From contig CAWJCM010000007.1 of assembly GCA_963841405.1 (NCBI GenBank), positions 930,001 through 994,000 of the forward strand: DNA of 64,000 nt, read 5' to 3'. The DNA comes from DATBLE01 sp963841405 (GTDB lineage: Bacteria > Actinomycetota > Thermoleophilia > Gaiellales > Gaiellaceae). This document shows, piece by piece, positions 8,431 to 16,393 of the stretch (the first letter of the stretch is position 1; every line of letters begins with the position of its first letter). The notes below the pieces were generated by a model that made no database searches, had not been told where the DNA came from, and was given only the letters and a program-made list of their open reading frames with translations. Both the position numbers and the translations under genes were made by a program.

Positions 8431-10766
8431 CCCGGCCAGACCCAGTCCCGGACGTCGGGCCGGTCGTCCCCGTGCTCGCGCGTCCAGGCGCGGCACCGCA
8501 GGCGCTCGTCCTCCATCTCCTGGCGTAGGTGAGCCGCATGCGACGCGAGCCCGGGCACGCGGTCGATCACGTCGATCACGAGGTGGAAGCGGTCGAGGTC
8601 GTTGAGCATGACCATGTCGAACGGGGTCGTGGTCGTGCCCTCCTCCTTGTAGCCGCGCACGTGGATGTTGTCGTGGTTCGTGCGCCGGTAGGTGAGGCGG
8701 TGGATCAGCCACGGATAGCCGTGGTAGGCGAAGACGACCGGGCGGTCGGCGGTGAAGATCGCGTCGAACTCGCTGTCGGGCAAGCCGTGCGGGTGCTCGC
8801 TCTCCGGCTGCAGGCGCATCAGGTCGACGACGTTGACCACGCGGACCTTCAGGTCGGGGACCCGCTCGCCCAGGATCGCGGCGGCGGCGAGCGTCTCGAG
8901 GGTGGGCACGTCTCCCGCGCAGGCGAGGACGACGTCGGTCTCGCCCTCCTCGTCGGTCGACGCCCAGTCCCAGATCCCGAGCCCCCGCGTGCAGTGGACG
9001 ATCGCGTCGTCCATCGAGAGGTAGTTCAGGGCCGGCTGCTTGCCGGCGACGATCACGTTGACGTAGTGGCGGCTGCGCAGACAGTGGTCGGCGACCGAGA
9101 GCAGCGTGTTCGCGTCCGGCGGGAGGTACACGCGGATCACCTCCGCCTTCTTGTTCACCACGTGGTCGATGAAGCCCGGGTCCTGATGCGAGAAGCCGTT
9201 GTGGTCCTGCCGCCAGACATGCGACGAGAGCAGGTAGTTGAGCGACGGGAGCGGCCGCCGCCAGGGGATGTGGCGCGTGACCTTGAGCCACTTCGCGTGC
9301 TGGTTGAACATCGAGTCGACGATGTGGATGAACGCCTCGTAGCAGTTGAAGAAGCCGTGCCTCCCCGTGAGCAGGTACCCCTCAAGCCACCCTTGGCAGA
9401 GATGCTCCGAGAGCACCTCCAGCACGCGGCCCTCCGGCGCCAGTCCTTCGTCGGTCGGCAGCCGCTCCGCCTCCCAGGCCCGGTTCGTCGTCTCGAAGAC
9501 GGCTGAGAGCCGGTTCGACGCCGTCTCGTCGGGGCCGAAGAGGCGGAAGGTCTCGGGGTTGCGCGCGATCACGTCGCGGAGGAAGCCGCCGAGCACGCGC
9601 GTCGCCTCGCTCGACGTCCGACCGGGCTCCTCCACCTCCACCGCGTACTCGCGGAAGTCGGGCAGGACGAGATCGCGGCCGAGCTCGCCCGTCGTGTGCG
9701 GGCTCGCGCTCATCCGCCTGTCGCCCGTCGGCGGCAGCGCGGCCAGCTCCGAAACGAGCAGGCCCTCGTCGTCGAACAGCTCCTCCGGCCGGTAGCTCCG
9801 CAGCCAGTCCTCGAGCTGGCGCAGGTGCTCGCCGTTGTCCCGGACGTCGGCGATCGGCACCTGGTGCGAGCGCCACGTGCCTTCCACCGGCAGTCCGTCC
9901 ACCTCCTTCGGGCCGGTCCAGCCCTTGGGCGTGCGGAGCACGATCATCGGCCACTTCGGCCGCGCCGCGCTGTGTTTGAGGCGCGCGATGTCGTCGAGCG
10001 CGTCGTCGAGCGCGGCGGCGAAGTCCTGGTGCACCTGCTCCGGGTCGTCGCCGGCGACGAGGATCGGCCGGTGGCCGTACCCCTCGAGGAGCGCGACGAG
10101 CTCGTCCTCGGGAATCCGCGCCAGCACGGTCGGGTTGGCGATCTTGTAGCCGTTCAGGTGCAGGACCGGTAGGACCGCGCCGTCGGTGCGCGGGTTGAGG
10201 AACTTGTTCGAGTGCCAGCTCGCCGCCAGCGGCCCGGTCTCCGCCTCCCCGTCGCCGATCACGCAGCAGACCACGAGGTTGGGGTTGTCGAACGCCGCGC
10301 CGTAGGCGTGGGTCAGGGCATAGCCGAGCTCGCCGCCCTCGTGGATCGATCCCGGCGTCTCCGGCGCCGCGTGGCTCGGGATCCCGCCCGGGAAGGAGAA
10401 CTGCCGGAACAGCTCGCGCATCCCCCGCTCGTCGGCGGACACCAGCGGATAGAGCTCCGAGTACGTGCCCTCGAGATACGCGTTGGCGACGATGCCCGGC
10501 CCGCCGTGGCCGGGGCCGGTGACGTAGAGCGCGTCGAGGTCGCGGGCGCGAATCGCCCGGTTCAGGTGCACCCAGACCAGGTTCAGCCCGGGCGTGGTGC
10601 CGAAGTGGCCGAGCAGGCGCGGCTTCACGTGTTCAGGCTTCAGCGGCTCGCGCAGCAGCGGGTTGTCCAGCAGGTAGATCTGCCCGACCGACAGGTAGTT
10701 GGCCGCCCGCCAGTAGGCGTCGATCAGTCTCAGCTCATCCGGGGCGAGCGGGCCGTCCGCGGGCAT
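8427..10766 (-). CDS. xfp: xylulose-5-phosphate/fructose-6-phosphate phosphoketolase
   Basis: A TPP enzyme of 779 residues, the normal length, that cleaves xylulose 5-phosphate (and usually fructose 6-phosphate) with phosphate to acetyl-phosphate and an aldose phosphate. Visible motifs: GHGGPGIVANAYLEG, the TPP-binding IGDGEAETG, the HSNK segment, SHVWRQDHNGFSHQDPG and VVNVVDLMRL. The start at 10766 gives MPADGPLAPDEL. It shares a 4-base overlap with the acetate kinase reading frame downstream, so the two form an acetyl-phosphate/ATP module. The divergent membrane-protein gene and a TCAG-N7-CCCGATG motif lie in the 100-base upstream gap. Confidence 0.95.
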   Translation of the reverse strand: MPADGPLAPDELRLIDAYWRAANYLSVGQIYLLDNPLLREPLKPEHVKPRLLGHFGTTPGLNLVWVHLNRAIRARDLDALYVTGPGHGGPGIVANAYLEGTYSELYPLVSADERGMRELFRQFSFPGGIPSHAAPETPGSIHEGGELGYALTHAYGAAFDNPNLVVCCVIGDGEAETGPLAASWHSNKFLNPRTDGAVLPVLHLNGYKIANPTVLARIPEDELVALLEGYGHRPILVAGDDPEQVHQDFAAALDDALDDIARLKHSAARPKWPMIVLRTPKGWTGPKEVDGLPVEGTWRSHQVPIADVRDNGEHLRQLEDWLRSYRPEELFDDEGLLVSELAALPPTGDRRMSASPHTTGELGRDLVLPDFREYAVEVEEPGRTSSEATRVLGGFLRDVIARNPETFRLFGPDETASNRLSAVFETTNRAWEAERLPTDEGLAPEGRVLEVLSEHLCQGWLEGYLLTGRHGFFNCYEAFIHIVDSMFNQHAKWLKVTRHIPWRRPLPSLNYLLSSHVWRQDHNGFSHQDPGFIDHVVNKKAEVIRVYLPPDANTLLSVADHCLRSRHYVNVIVAGKQPALNYLSMDDAIVHCTRGLGIWDWASTDEEGETDVVLACAGDVPTLETLAAAAILGERVPDLKVRVVNVVDLMRLQPESEHPHGLPDSEFDAIFTADRPVVFAYHGYPWLIHRLTYRRTNHDNIHVRGYKEEGTTTTPFDMVMLNDLDRFHLVIDVIDRVPGLASHAAHLRQEMEDERLRCRAWTREHGDDRPDVRDWVWPG

Positions 10767-10797
10767 CGGACGAACCGTATCGACAGCGAAGCACTGC

Positions 10798-10815
10798 TCA
10801 GTAGTTACCCCGATG
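10798..10815 (+). promoter_or_regulatory. candidate operator TCAG-N7-CCCGATG (site 1)
   Basis: TCAG, seven bases (TAGTTAC), then CCCGATG. It lies 51 bases before the ATG of the plus-strand membrane-protein gene and also between that gene and divergent phosphoketolase. The same motif with the same N7 spacing lies upstream of the hydrogenase, CBS-BON and UspA genes. This copy also contains GTAGTT, the left half of a second motif class seen at 15289, 35140 and 39543. Function as an operator is inferred. Confidence 0.5.
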
Positions 10816-10866
10816 CCCGCCCGCGTGGCAGCGCCGAGGCTGGACCGCGGAAAGGAGGTGGTGACG

Positions 10867-11232
10867 ATGGCACTCGGTCGCAAGGACATTGCCGCCACTG
10901 CCCTCACGGTTCTCGTGGTGATCGTCTTCGTCGCGACGCACGAGGGCTGGGGCGTGCCGCTGATCGGCGACAGCCACCGCTGGGCGGCCGGCGCGATCTC
11001 GCTGCTCGGGATCATGACCTGCGGGCTCGGCTCGCCGGGCGCGGGGACGGCGACGAAGCTGCTCGCCGTTCTCGGAACGGTCGCCCTCGTGCTGGCCGTC
11101 CTCGCCCTGGCGACCGGATCGCTGACGCCGCTGTCGCTGCTCGTCGCCGACGTCGTGCTGCTCTGGCTGCTGTCGACGCTCAGGCATGGGTTGCACGGCC
11201 AGGAGGCGCCGCGTGGTCCAGTGGCCGCGTAG
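10867..11232 (+). CDS. small integral membrane protein
   Basis: A 121-residue protein with about four hydrophobic segments (ALTVLVVIVFVATHEGW, then AAGAISLLGIMTCGLGS, LLAVLGTVALVLAVLALAT and a final one around LSLLVADVVLLWLLS). AAAGGAGG precedes the ATG at 10867 by 8 bases. The family is unknown to me, but such proteins often sit beside stress genes in actinobacteria. It carries the candidate operator at 10798-10815, so it may belong to the same regulon as UspA and the hydrogenase. Confidence 0.8.
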   Translation: MALGRKDIAATALTVLVVIVFVATHEGWGVPLIGDSHRWAAGAISLLGIMTCGLGSPGAGTATKLLAVLGTVALVLAVLALATGSLTPLSLLVADVVLLWLLSTLRHGLHGQEAPRGPVAA

Positions 11233-11236
11233 GCGC

Positions 11237-11320
11237 TCAGCAGATTCGCGGCAGCGGGTCGCCGAGCACGTCGACGATCCGCTGCCGCCGCAGGTGGTAT
11301 CGGGCAGCCCGACAACGACA
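11237..11320 (-). pseudogene. decayed 3' end of a second hypE copy
   Basis: Read on the minus strand, this stretch ends RIVDVLGDPLPRIC-stop, matching the intact HypE C-terminus (RIIDMLVGDPLPRIC) at 15389. The nucleotide match continues upstream (GATACC..., then GGCGGCAGC), but with a one-base loss before the Arg codon and a missing Val codon, so the frame is broken. The presumed mgtA start at 11294 lies inside the remnant. The identity is imperfect, so this is an old relic rather than a fresh duplication. It marks the left edge of the block that separates it from true hypE. Confidence 0.72.
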
Positions 11321-13963
11321 TCGCGCGGTGGGCGTGGCATCGCGCTTGCGACGCAAGAGCCGCAGCAGCTCGAGCTGGCTGTAGCTGCGGCGTTGCCGGT
11401 AGCCGACGTGCTGAACGAGCTCGGTTCGTCGGCTCGTGGCCTTTCGAGCCTCGAGGCGCACCGGCGTCTGGGGGCGTATGGGCCGAACGTGTTGCTCTCG
11501 CATGGTGTCAGCGCGTGGTCGGTGCTCTTCCGGCAGTTGCGGAGTTATCTGCTGTTGCTGCTGCTCGTGGCGGCCGTCGTCTCGGCTCTGGTCGGTGACG
11601 CGACGGAGGCGCTGATCATCGGCGGCATCATGGCGATGAGTGTCGGCCTCAGCTTCTTCAACGAGTACCGATCGGAAAGAGCGGTCGAGGCGTTGCATTC
11701 GCAGATCCGCCACTTGGCCTTCGTCGATCGCGACGGAGAGCCTGCTGAGGTCGTAGTCACCGAGATCGTTCCAGGCGATGTCGTGCATCTGCGGGTCGGA
11801 GACGTTGTTCCGGCTGATCTGCGACTGCTGGAGGTGCACGGCCTGGAGTGCGACGAGTCGGTTCTGACAGGTGAGTCCCAGGTCGCGTCCAAGACGTCCG
11901 AGCCGCAGGCACCCGGCCAGTCCTCACTCGACCTGGATTCGTGCGCGTTCATGGGCACGCTCGTGCGTGGCGGAGACGGGCGCGGGCTCGTAGTTCGTAC
12001 GGGCCCGCAGACGGCCTTCGGCGCGATCGCGCTGCGCCTGGGTGAGCGGCAGGATCAGACCGGGTTTCAGCAAGGGCTGCAGGCGTTCTCGCGGCTGCTG
12101 GCGACCGTGACCGTGGTGTTGGCGGGCTCGATCTTCGCGATCAATGTGGCCCTCGGCCGCTCGATTCTCCAATCTGCACTGTTCGCGCTGGCGATCGCAG
12201 TCGGACTGACGCCGCAACTCCTGCCGGCGATCGTGACCGTCAGCCTGGCAACCGGCGCGCGGCGGCTCGCAATGCGCCGGGTGATCGTCAAGCGCCTCGT
12301 CTGCATCGAAGATCTCGGCAACGTCCAGGTTCTGTTTACGGACAAGACCGGCACCCTCACCGAGGGCCGTGTCTCCTTTACGCAGGCGCTCGATCACCAG
12401 GGCAACCCGGACGACGACGTGCATGCGCTCGGGTTGGCCTGCAGCGACAAGACCGGCAACGAACTCGACCGTGCGCTCTGGGCCGACGCGGAGGCCGCCC
12501 ACTGCGACGGCGGCTGGCCCACGCTTGATCGCCTCCCCTTCGACCACGATCGGCAGCTCGCCTCGGTTCTGGTCGACTCGCCTCGAGGTCGACTGCTGAT
12601 CGCCAAGGGCGCCCCCGAAGGTCTTCTTGCCCGATGTACGCAGACACCGGCCCAGGCACAGGCAACACTTGACGAGCTTTTCTCCTCGGGCGCACGCGTC
12701 GTTGCAGTCGCCAGCCGCACGGTCACGAGCGATCGTCTCAGCCACGATGACGAACACGACCTCTCCCTCGAAGGGTTCCTCACGTTTACCGACCCGGCCA
12801 AGCCCGACGTCAAGGAGTCGCTCGCCCGCCTCGACCGCCTCGGCGTACAGGTCAAGATCGTCACCGGAGACAACGGCCAGGTTGCGGCCCACCTCTGCCA
12901 CCAAGTCGGCCTCGACGCCGGAACCGTCATCACCGGCGTCGAGCTCGCGGCGATGGACGAGCCTACCCTGACCAGCCGGCTTCCGCGGACGACCATCTTC
13001 GCACGCGTCACGCCCGAGCAGAAATCACGCATCATCCTCGCGCAGCGAGCACTCGGAGCAGATGTCGGGTTCCTCGGTGACGGCGTCAACGACGCCATTG
13101 CCCTCCACGACGCAGACGTGGGTATCTCCGTCGATTCCGCCGCCGACGTCGCCAAAGACGCCGCCGACGTCGTTCTCCTCGACAAAGACCTCGGGATCAT
13201 TGCCGACGGCGTCGTCGAAGGCCGTCGCATCTTTACCAACACGATCAAGTACGTGCTGATGGGCACCTCATCCAACTTCGGCAACATGATCTCCGCCGCC
13301 GGGGCCTCACTGTTCCTCTCCTTCTTGCCCATGCTGCCGACGCAGATCCTGCTCAACAACCTCCTCTACGACGTCAGCGAGATGACCATCCCGACCGACA
13401 ACGTCGATGAAGAACTACTCGCTCGCCCCTCACAGTGGGACCTCAGCCTGATCCGCCGCTTCATGGGCTTCTTCGGCCCGATTTCGAGCCTGTACGACTT
13501 TCTGACCTTCGCCGTCATGCTGCGTGTCTTCGATGCCGGCCCAACCCTCTTTCGCTCCGGCTGGTTCGTCGAGTCCCTGGCCACCCAGACACTGGTCATC
13601 TTCGTCATCCGCACCCGCCGTGTGCCTTTCTTCAGGAGCCGCCCCAGTCGCCCCCTCCTGATCGCCACCGTCAGTTGCGCGGCGCTCGGCGTCGCCATTC
13701 CATATCTCGAACCGGTGGCGCACCTGCTCGGCTTCGAGCCGCTGCCACTCTCCTTCCTGGCCGTCCTGGGCGGCATGATCGTCACCTACCTCGCTCTCGC
13801 CCAGGTCGGCGTCGCACTGTTCTTCAAACACCGAGGGGGCCGTCCCCTCGCCCTCCCCATCAGCCGCCGCCAGCGACGCGTCACCCGCAGAGCCTCCCGC
13901 TGGCACAGCTTGCGGCCCACCGCGTCGTCGACACCGCCGATAACGCGAGCCACCACGGCCTGA
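11294..13963 (+). CDS. mgtA: magnesium-type P-type ATPase (P3B, MgtA/MgtB-like)
   Basis: An 889-residue P-type ATPase, close to the ~900 usual for MgtA. It has the actuator loop LTGES, the phosphorylation site DKTGTLT, KGAPE in the N-domain, GDGVNDA and ten hydrophobic segments; the C-terminal half (LLNNLLYDVSEMTIPTDNVD) is characteristic of the Mg2+ importing subgroup. The GTG at 11294 gives the family length; no ATG is available nearby. It lies in the block between the hypE remnant and intact hypE, and its codons look less GC-rich than those of its neighbours, so acquisition by transfer is possible. In actinobacterial hypoxia regulons cation ATPases are common members. Confidence 0.9.
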   Translation: MVSGSPTTTSRGGRGIALATQEPQQLELAVAAALPVADVLNELGSSARGLSSLEAHRRLGAYGPNVLLSHGVSAWSVLFRQLRSYLLLLLLVAAVVSALVGDATEALIIGGIMAMSVGLSFFNEYRSERAVEALHSQIRHLAFVDRDGEPAEVVVTEIVPGDVVHLRVGDVVPADLRLLEVHGLECDESVLTGESQVASKTSEPQAPGQSSLDLDSCAFMGTLVRGGDGRGLVVRTGPQTAFGAIALRLGERQDQTGFQQGLQAFSRLLATVTVVLAGSIFAINVALGRSILQSALFALAIAVGLTPQLLPAIVTVSLATGARRLAMRRVIVKRLVCIEDLGNVQVLFTDKTGTLTEGRVSFTQALDHQGNPDDDVHALGLACSDKTGNELDRALWADAEAAHCDGGWPTLDRLPFDHDRQLASVLVDSPRGRLLIAKGAPEGLLARCTQTPAQAQATLDELFSSGARVVAVASRTVTSDRLSHDDEHDLSLEGFLTFTDPAKPDVKESLARLDRLGVQVKIVTGDNGQVAAHLCHQVGLDAGTVITGVELAAMDEPTLTSRLPRTTIFARVTPEQKSRIILAQRALGADVGFLGDGVNDAIALHDADVGISVDSAADVAKDAADVVLLDKDLGIIADGVVEGRRIFTNTIKYVLMGTSSNFGNMISAAGASLFLSFLPMLPTQILLNNLLYDVSEMTIPTDNVDEELLARPSQWDLSLIRRFMGFFGPISSLYDFLTFAVMLRVFDAGPTLFRSGWFVESLATQTLVIFVIRTRRVPFFRSRPSRPLLIATVSCAALGVAIPYLEPVAHLLGFEPLPLSFLAVLGGMIVTYLALAQVGVALFFKHRGGRPLALPISRRQRRVTRRASRWHSLRPTASSTPPITRATTA

Positions 13964-13993
13964 CAGCGCCACGGATGGATCCAGCCGGGGCCA

Positions 13994-14680
13994 CTAGAAG
14001 TAGGTGCCCCGGCCGGAGTGGAGACTCCGCGCCGGCGCGAGGTGTGCCACGCGCGCCGGGGATCGCATCGCAGCTTCCTGTCGGCGCGCGACGGCGAGGC
14101 CGGCCTTCCAACCGGGTGCCCGCCCGCCGGCCGGCGGGCGAACGGATCCGGCGTCGAGGCCGCTGCGGGCGATCAGCCACGCGATGAACGAGTTCGAGTT
14201 CCACATCTCCCCCGTACGGAGCTCGTCCCGGCCCCACACCGGCGTCGGCACCAGCGGCACGAGGCTGACGATCCGCTTGGCGAGGCGCGGATCCTCCGTC
14301 AGCCGCTGCGGGCTCTCGACCGCCTCGTCGAGGTCTGGAATCACGCCATCGGGCCAGCACCGCAGCTCGTAGCGGAAGATACGGAAGCCTCTTGCCCAGC
14401 GGCTCCCGACTGCTCCCTCGGAGACGACCCCGCGCGCCGAGCCGTCGCCGCGCGGGACCGGAGCTTGCTCGATCACGAACCGTCCCTCGGGCACCCGGAC
14501 GATGAGCGCTGAGTGGTAGAGGTCGTAGGCGGTCCGTCCTTCGAGCCGCGAGGCGACCGCCTCGAAGACGCGCCCGTTCAGTCGTATGGAGTGGCCGCCG
14601 GCCCCGAGCGGAAGCCAGTAGAGGTCAACGCTCGCTTCCGAGTCTCCGGCCGTCCCGTCGGGGGTGCCGCTCAGGCTCAT
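13994..14680 (-). CDS. conserved hypothetical protein (DLYWLPLGAGG family)
   Basis: A 228-residue soluble protein with conserved blocks DLYWLPLGAGGHSIRLNG, YDLYHSALIVRVPEGRFVIEQ, GSRWARGFRIFRYELR, PTPVWGRDELRTGEMWNSNS and SFIAWLIARSGLD. I recognise it as a recurring actinobacterial hypothetical family without assigned function. The His in YHSALIV and the later Asn/Ser-rich block before a helix recall NlpC/P60 or LRAT-type folds, but no catalytic Cys is present at the expected place, so I assign no activity. Start at 14680 (MSLSGTP). It lies 13 bases downstream of the flavodoxin gene and is probably co-transcribed. Confidence 0.75.
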   Translation of the reverse strand: MSLSGTPDGTAGDSEASVDLYWLPLGAGGHSIRLNGRVFEAVASRLEGRTAYDLYHSALIVRVPEGRFVIEQAPVPRGDGSARGVVSEGAVGSRWARGFRIFRYELRCWPDGVIPDLDEAVESPQRLTEDPRLAKRIVSLVPLVPTPVWGRDELRTGEMWNSNSFIAWLIARSGLDAGSVRPPAGGRAPGWKAGLAVARRQEAAMRSPARVAHLAPARSLHSGRGTYF

Positions 14681-14693
14681 CCACCAGCACCCT

Positions 14694-15206
14694 TCACCTG
14701 ATAGCCGGCGCGGGCGCGGACGCGCCCAGCCGTACCGAGATCGTGTCCGACCAGCGCTCGATCTGGACCCAGTCGCGGGCGTCGCTCGCAGGCATGCGGC
14801 TGAATGGGAACGAGAGCTTCGCCGGATCGACGACGCCTCCGAAGATCTCGATTGAAATCGGCGTGAGCTCGGGGACCTTCGCGAGGGCGTGCTCGACTTG
14901 GACTCGGGACGCATCGATCTCCGTGCTCTCGGATGTTCGAGGTCCCATCGCGAAGACGGCCAGGCCTGTCTTGCTCAATGCCTTCCGATGGCGCCTGAGG
15001 AACCGGCGGGCGTCGGCGTGCAAACGGCCGGTGTAGATCGCGCTTCCGAGGACAACGCCGTCGAACCGGCTGAGGTCGTCGACCTCGGCGGCCGGGCGTG
15101 GCCGAGCATCGAGACCGTTCTGGCGCAGCCTCGCTGCGATCGCCTCCGCGACCTCACGGGTAGACCCGTGCTTGGTCGCGTAGGCAACGAGAATGGAGCG
15201 TGCCAT
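14694..15206 (-). CDS. flavodoxin-domain protein (HemG/protoporphyrinogen-oxidase-like)
   Basis: A 170-residue flavodoxin fold. The FMN phosphate loop is YATKHGSTREVAEAIA at the N-terminus, followed by DGVVLGSAIYTGRLHADARRFL, typical of the HemG-like flavodoxin_5 group. AAGGAAGG precedes the ATG at 15206. Its role may be reduction of quinones or another acceptor under low oxygen; this is inference. A GTAGTTCGCCCTGAT motif lies 82 bases upstream of the start, the same spacing as for the membrane protein at 38744-39460. Confidence 0.85.
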   Translation of the reverse strand: MARSILVAYATKHGSTREVAEAIAARLRQNGLDARPRPAAEVDDLSRFDGVVLGSAIYTGRLHADARRFLRRHRKALSKTGLAVFAMGPRTSESTEIDASRVQVEHALAKVPELTPISIEIFGGVVDPAKLSFPFSRMPASDARDWVQIERWSDTISVRLGASAPAPAIR

Positions 15207-15288
15207 CGATGGGCCTTCCTTTCTGGTCGCTGGAGTCAGCATGGCCCTGGAACGGCCGTCGACGCATCAGAGGGAGCCCCGAATCACG

Positions 15289-15303
15289 ATCAGGGCGAAC
15301 TAC
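15289..15303 (-). promoter_or_regulatory. candidate operator GTAGTTCGCCCTGAT (class II)
   Basis: The 15-base motif is read on the minus strand with 82 bases between it and the flavodoxin ATG. It lies in a 182-base gap that otherwise holds no gene. Near-identical sites are at 35140-35154 (upstream of MMPL) and 39543-39556 (also 82 bases from a start). Regulatory role is inferred. Confidence 0.45.
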
Positions 15304-15388
15304 GCAAGTGGTGTGCGACCAGTCGTAGCCACCTCGCCGAGCGCTCCCCCGCTCGCCATGCTTCGACTCGAGGGCGATCCTGGGCACC

Positions 15389-16393
15389 TCAGCAGATCCG
15401 CGGCAACGGGTCGCCGACCAGCATGTCGATGATGCGGCTGCCGCCGAGAGCGGTATCGAGCAGGACGAGCCCGGCCTGGTCGGCTTCGAGCTCGCCGATC
15501 AGGGCGGCGTCGGCGCCCAGAGGGTGGGCGCGCAGTCGGGCCAGCGCCTCGCCGGCGGCCTCCGGAGCGACCACGGCCACGAGCTTCCCCTCGTTCGCGA
15601 CATGGAGCGGGTCGATACCGAGGATCTCGGCGGCGCCGGCGACCTCGGGCCGTATCGGTAGCGCAGACTCGTCGAGACGCACACTGAGCCCGGTCGCCGA
15701 CGCGAGCTCGTTCAGCGTCGTCGCGAGGCCGCCGCGCGTCGGGTCGCGGAGCCAGCGAAGCGCGGAGCCGAGCTCGAAGAGCGAAGGGGTGAGCTCGCTC
15801 AGCGGCGCCGTGTCGCTCTCGAGCGTGGTCTCGAGACGCAGATCGCCACGCGCGACGAGCACGGCGAAACCGTGGTCGCCGATCGTGCCCGAGAGGAGCA
15901 AGCGATCGCCGGGCTGCGGTCGTCCGAACGTCGCGCGCATCCGTCCGACGCCGGCGGTCGTGACGAAGAGTCCGTCCGCGCTGCCGCGTTCGACCACCTT
16001 CGTGTCGCCGGCGACGACCGGGACACCTGCGCGCTCGGCGGCGAGCGCCATCGAGCGCGCGATCCGGCGCAGGTCGCCGAGCGGGAAGCCCTCCTCGATC
16101 ACGAAGGCGGCACAGAGCCAGAGCGGGTCGGCGCCCGCGACCGCGAGGTCGTTCACGGTTCCGTTCACGGCCAGCTCACCGATGTCCCCGCCCGGGAAGA
16201 AGAGTGGCTTGACCACGTAGGAGTCGGTGGTGAAGGCGAGCCCGTCGCCGACGGCAGCATCGCCGAGCTCGTCGAGCAGCGGGTTCGACAGCTCCGCCAG
16301 GAAGACCCCCTCGACGAGCCTCCGCGTCGCCTTCCCGCCCGACCCGTGAGCGAGCGTGACCAGCTCGTCGGACCTAGGCAGCGCGGCGGCCAT
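15389..16393 (-). CDS. hypE: [NiFe]-hydrogenase maturation protein HypE
   Basis: A 334-residue PurM-fold enzyme that dehydrates the HypF-delivered thiocarboxamide on its C-terminal Cys to a thiocyanate, giving the CN ligands. Visible: LAHGSGGKATRRLVEGVF at the N-terminus, the ATP-binding GDGLAFTTDSYVVKPLFFPGGDIG, LRDPTRGGLATTLNE, and the catalytic C-terminal LPRIC ending in Cys. Its ATG overlaps the end of hypD by 20 bases. It is the last gene of the hypF-C-D-E operon. Confidence 0.96.
   Translation of the reverse strand: MAAALPRSDELVTLAHGSGGKATRRLVEGVFLAELSNPLLDELGDAAVGDGLAFTTDSYVVKPLFFPGGDIGELAVNGTVNDLAVAGADPLWLCAAFVIEEGFPLGDLRRIARSMALAAERAGVPVVAGDTKVVERGSADGLFVTTAGVGRMRATFGRPQPGDRLLLSGTIGDHGFAVLVARGDLRLETTLESDTAPLSELTPSLFELGSALRWLRDPTRGGLATTLNELASATGLSVRLDESALPIRPEVAGAAEILGIDPLHVANEGKLVAVVAPEAAGEALARLRAHPLGADAALIGELEADQAGLVLLDTALGGSRIIDMLVGDPLPRIC

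Noticed and set aside
11237..15390. A mobile element with integrase bounded by hypE ends
   Set aside because: The duplicated ends are real, but no integrase, recombinase or transposase is encoded between them, so I do not call an element.
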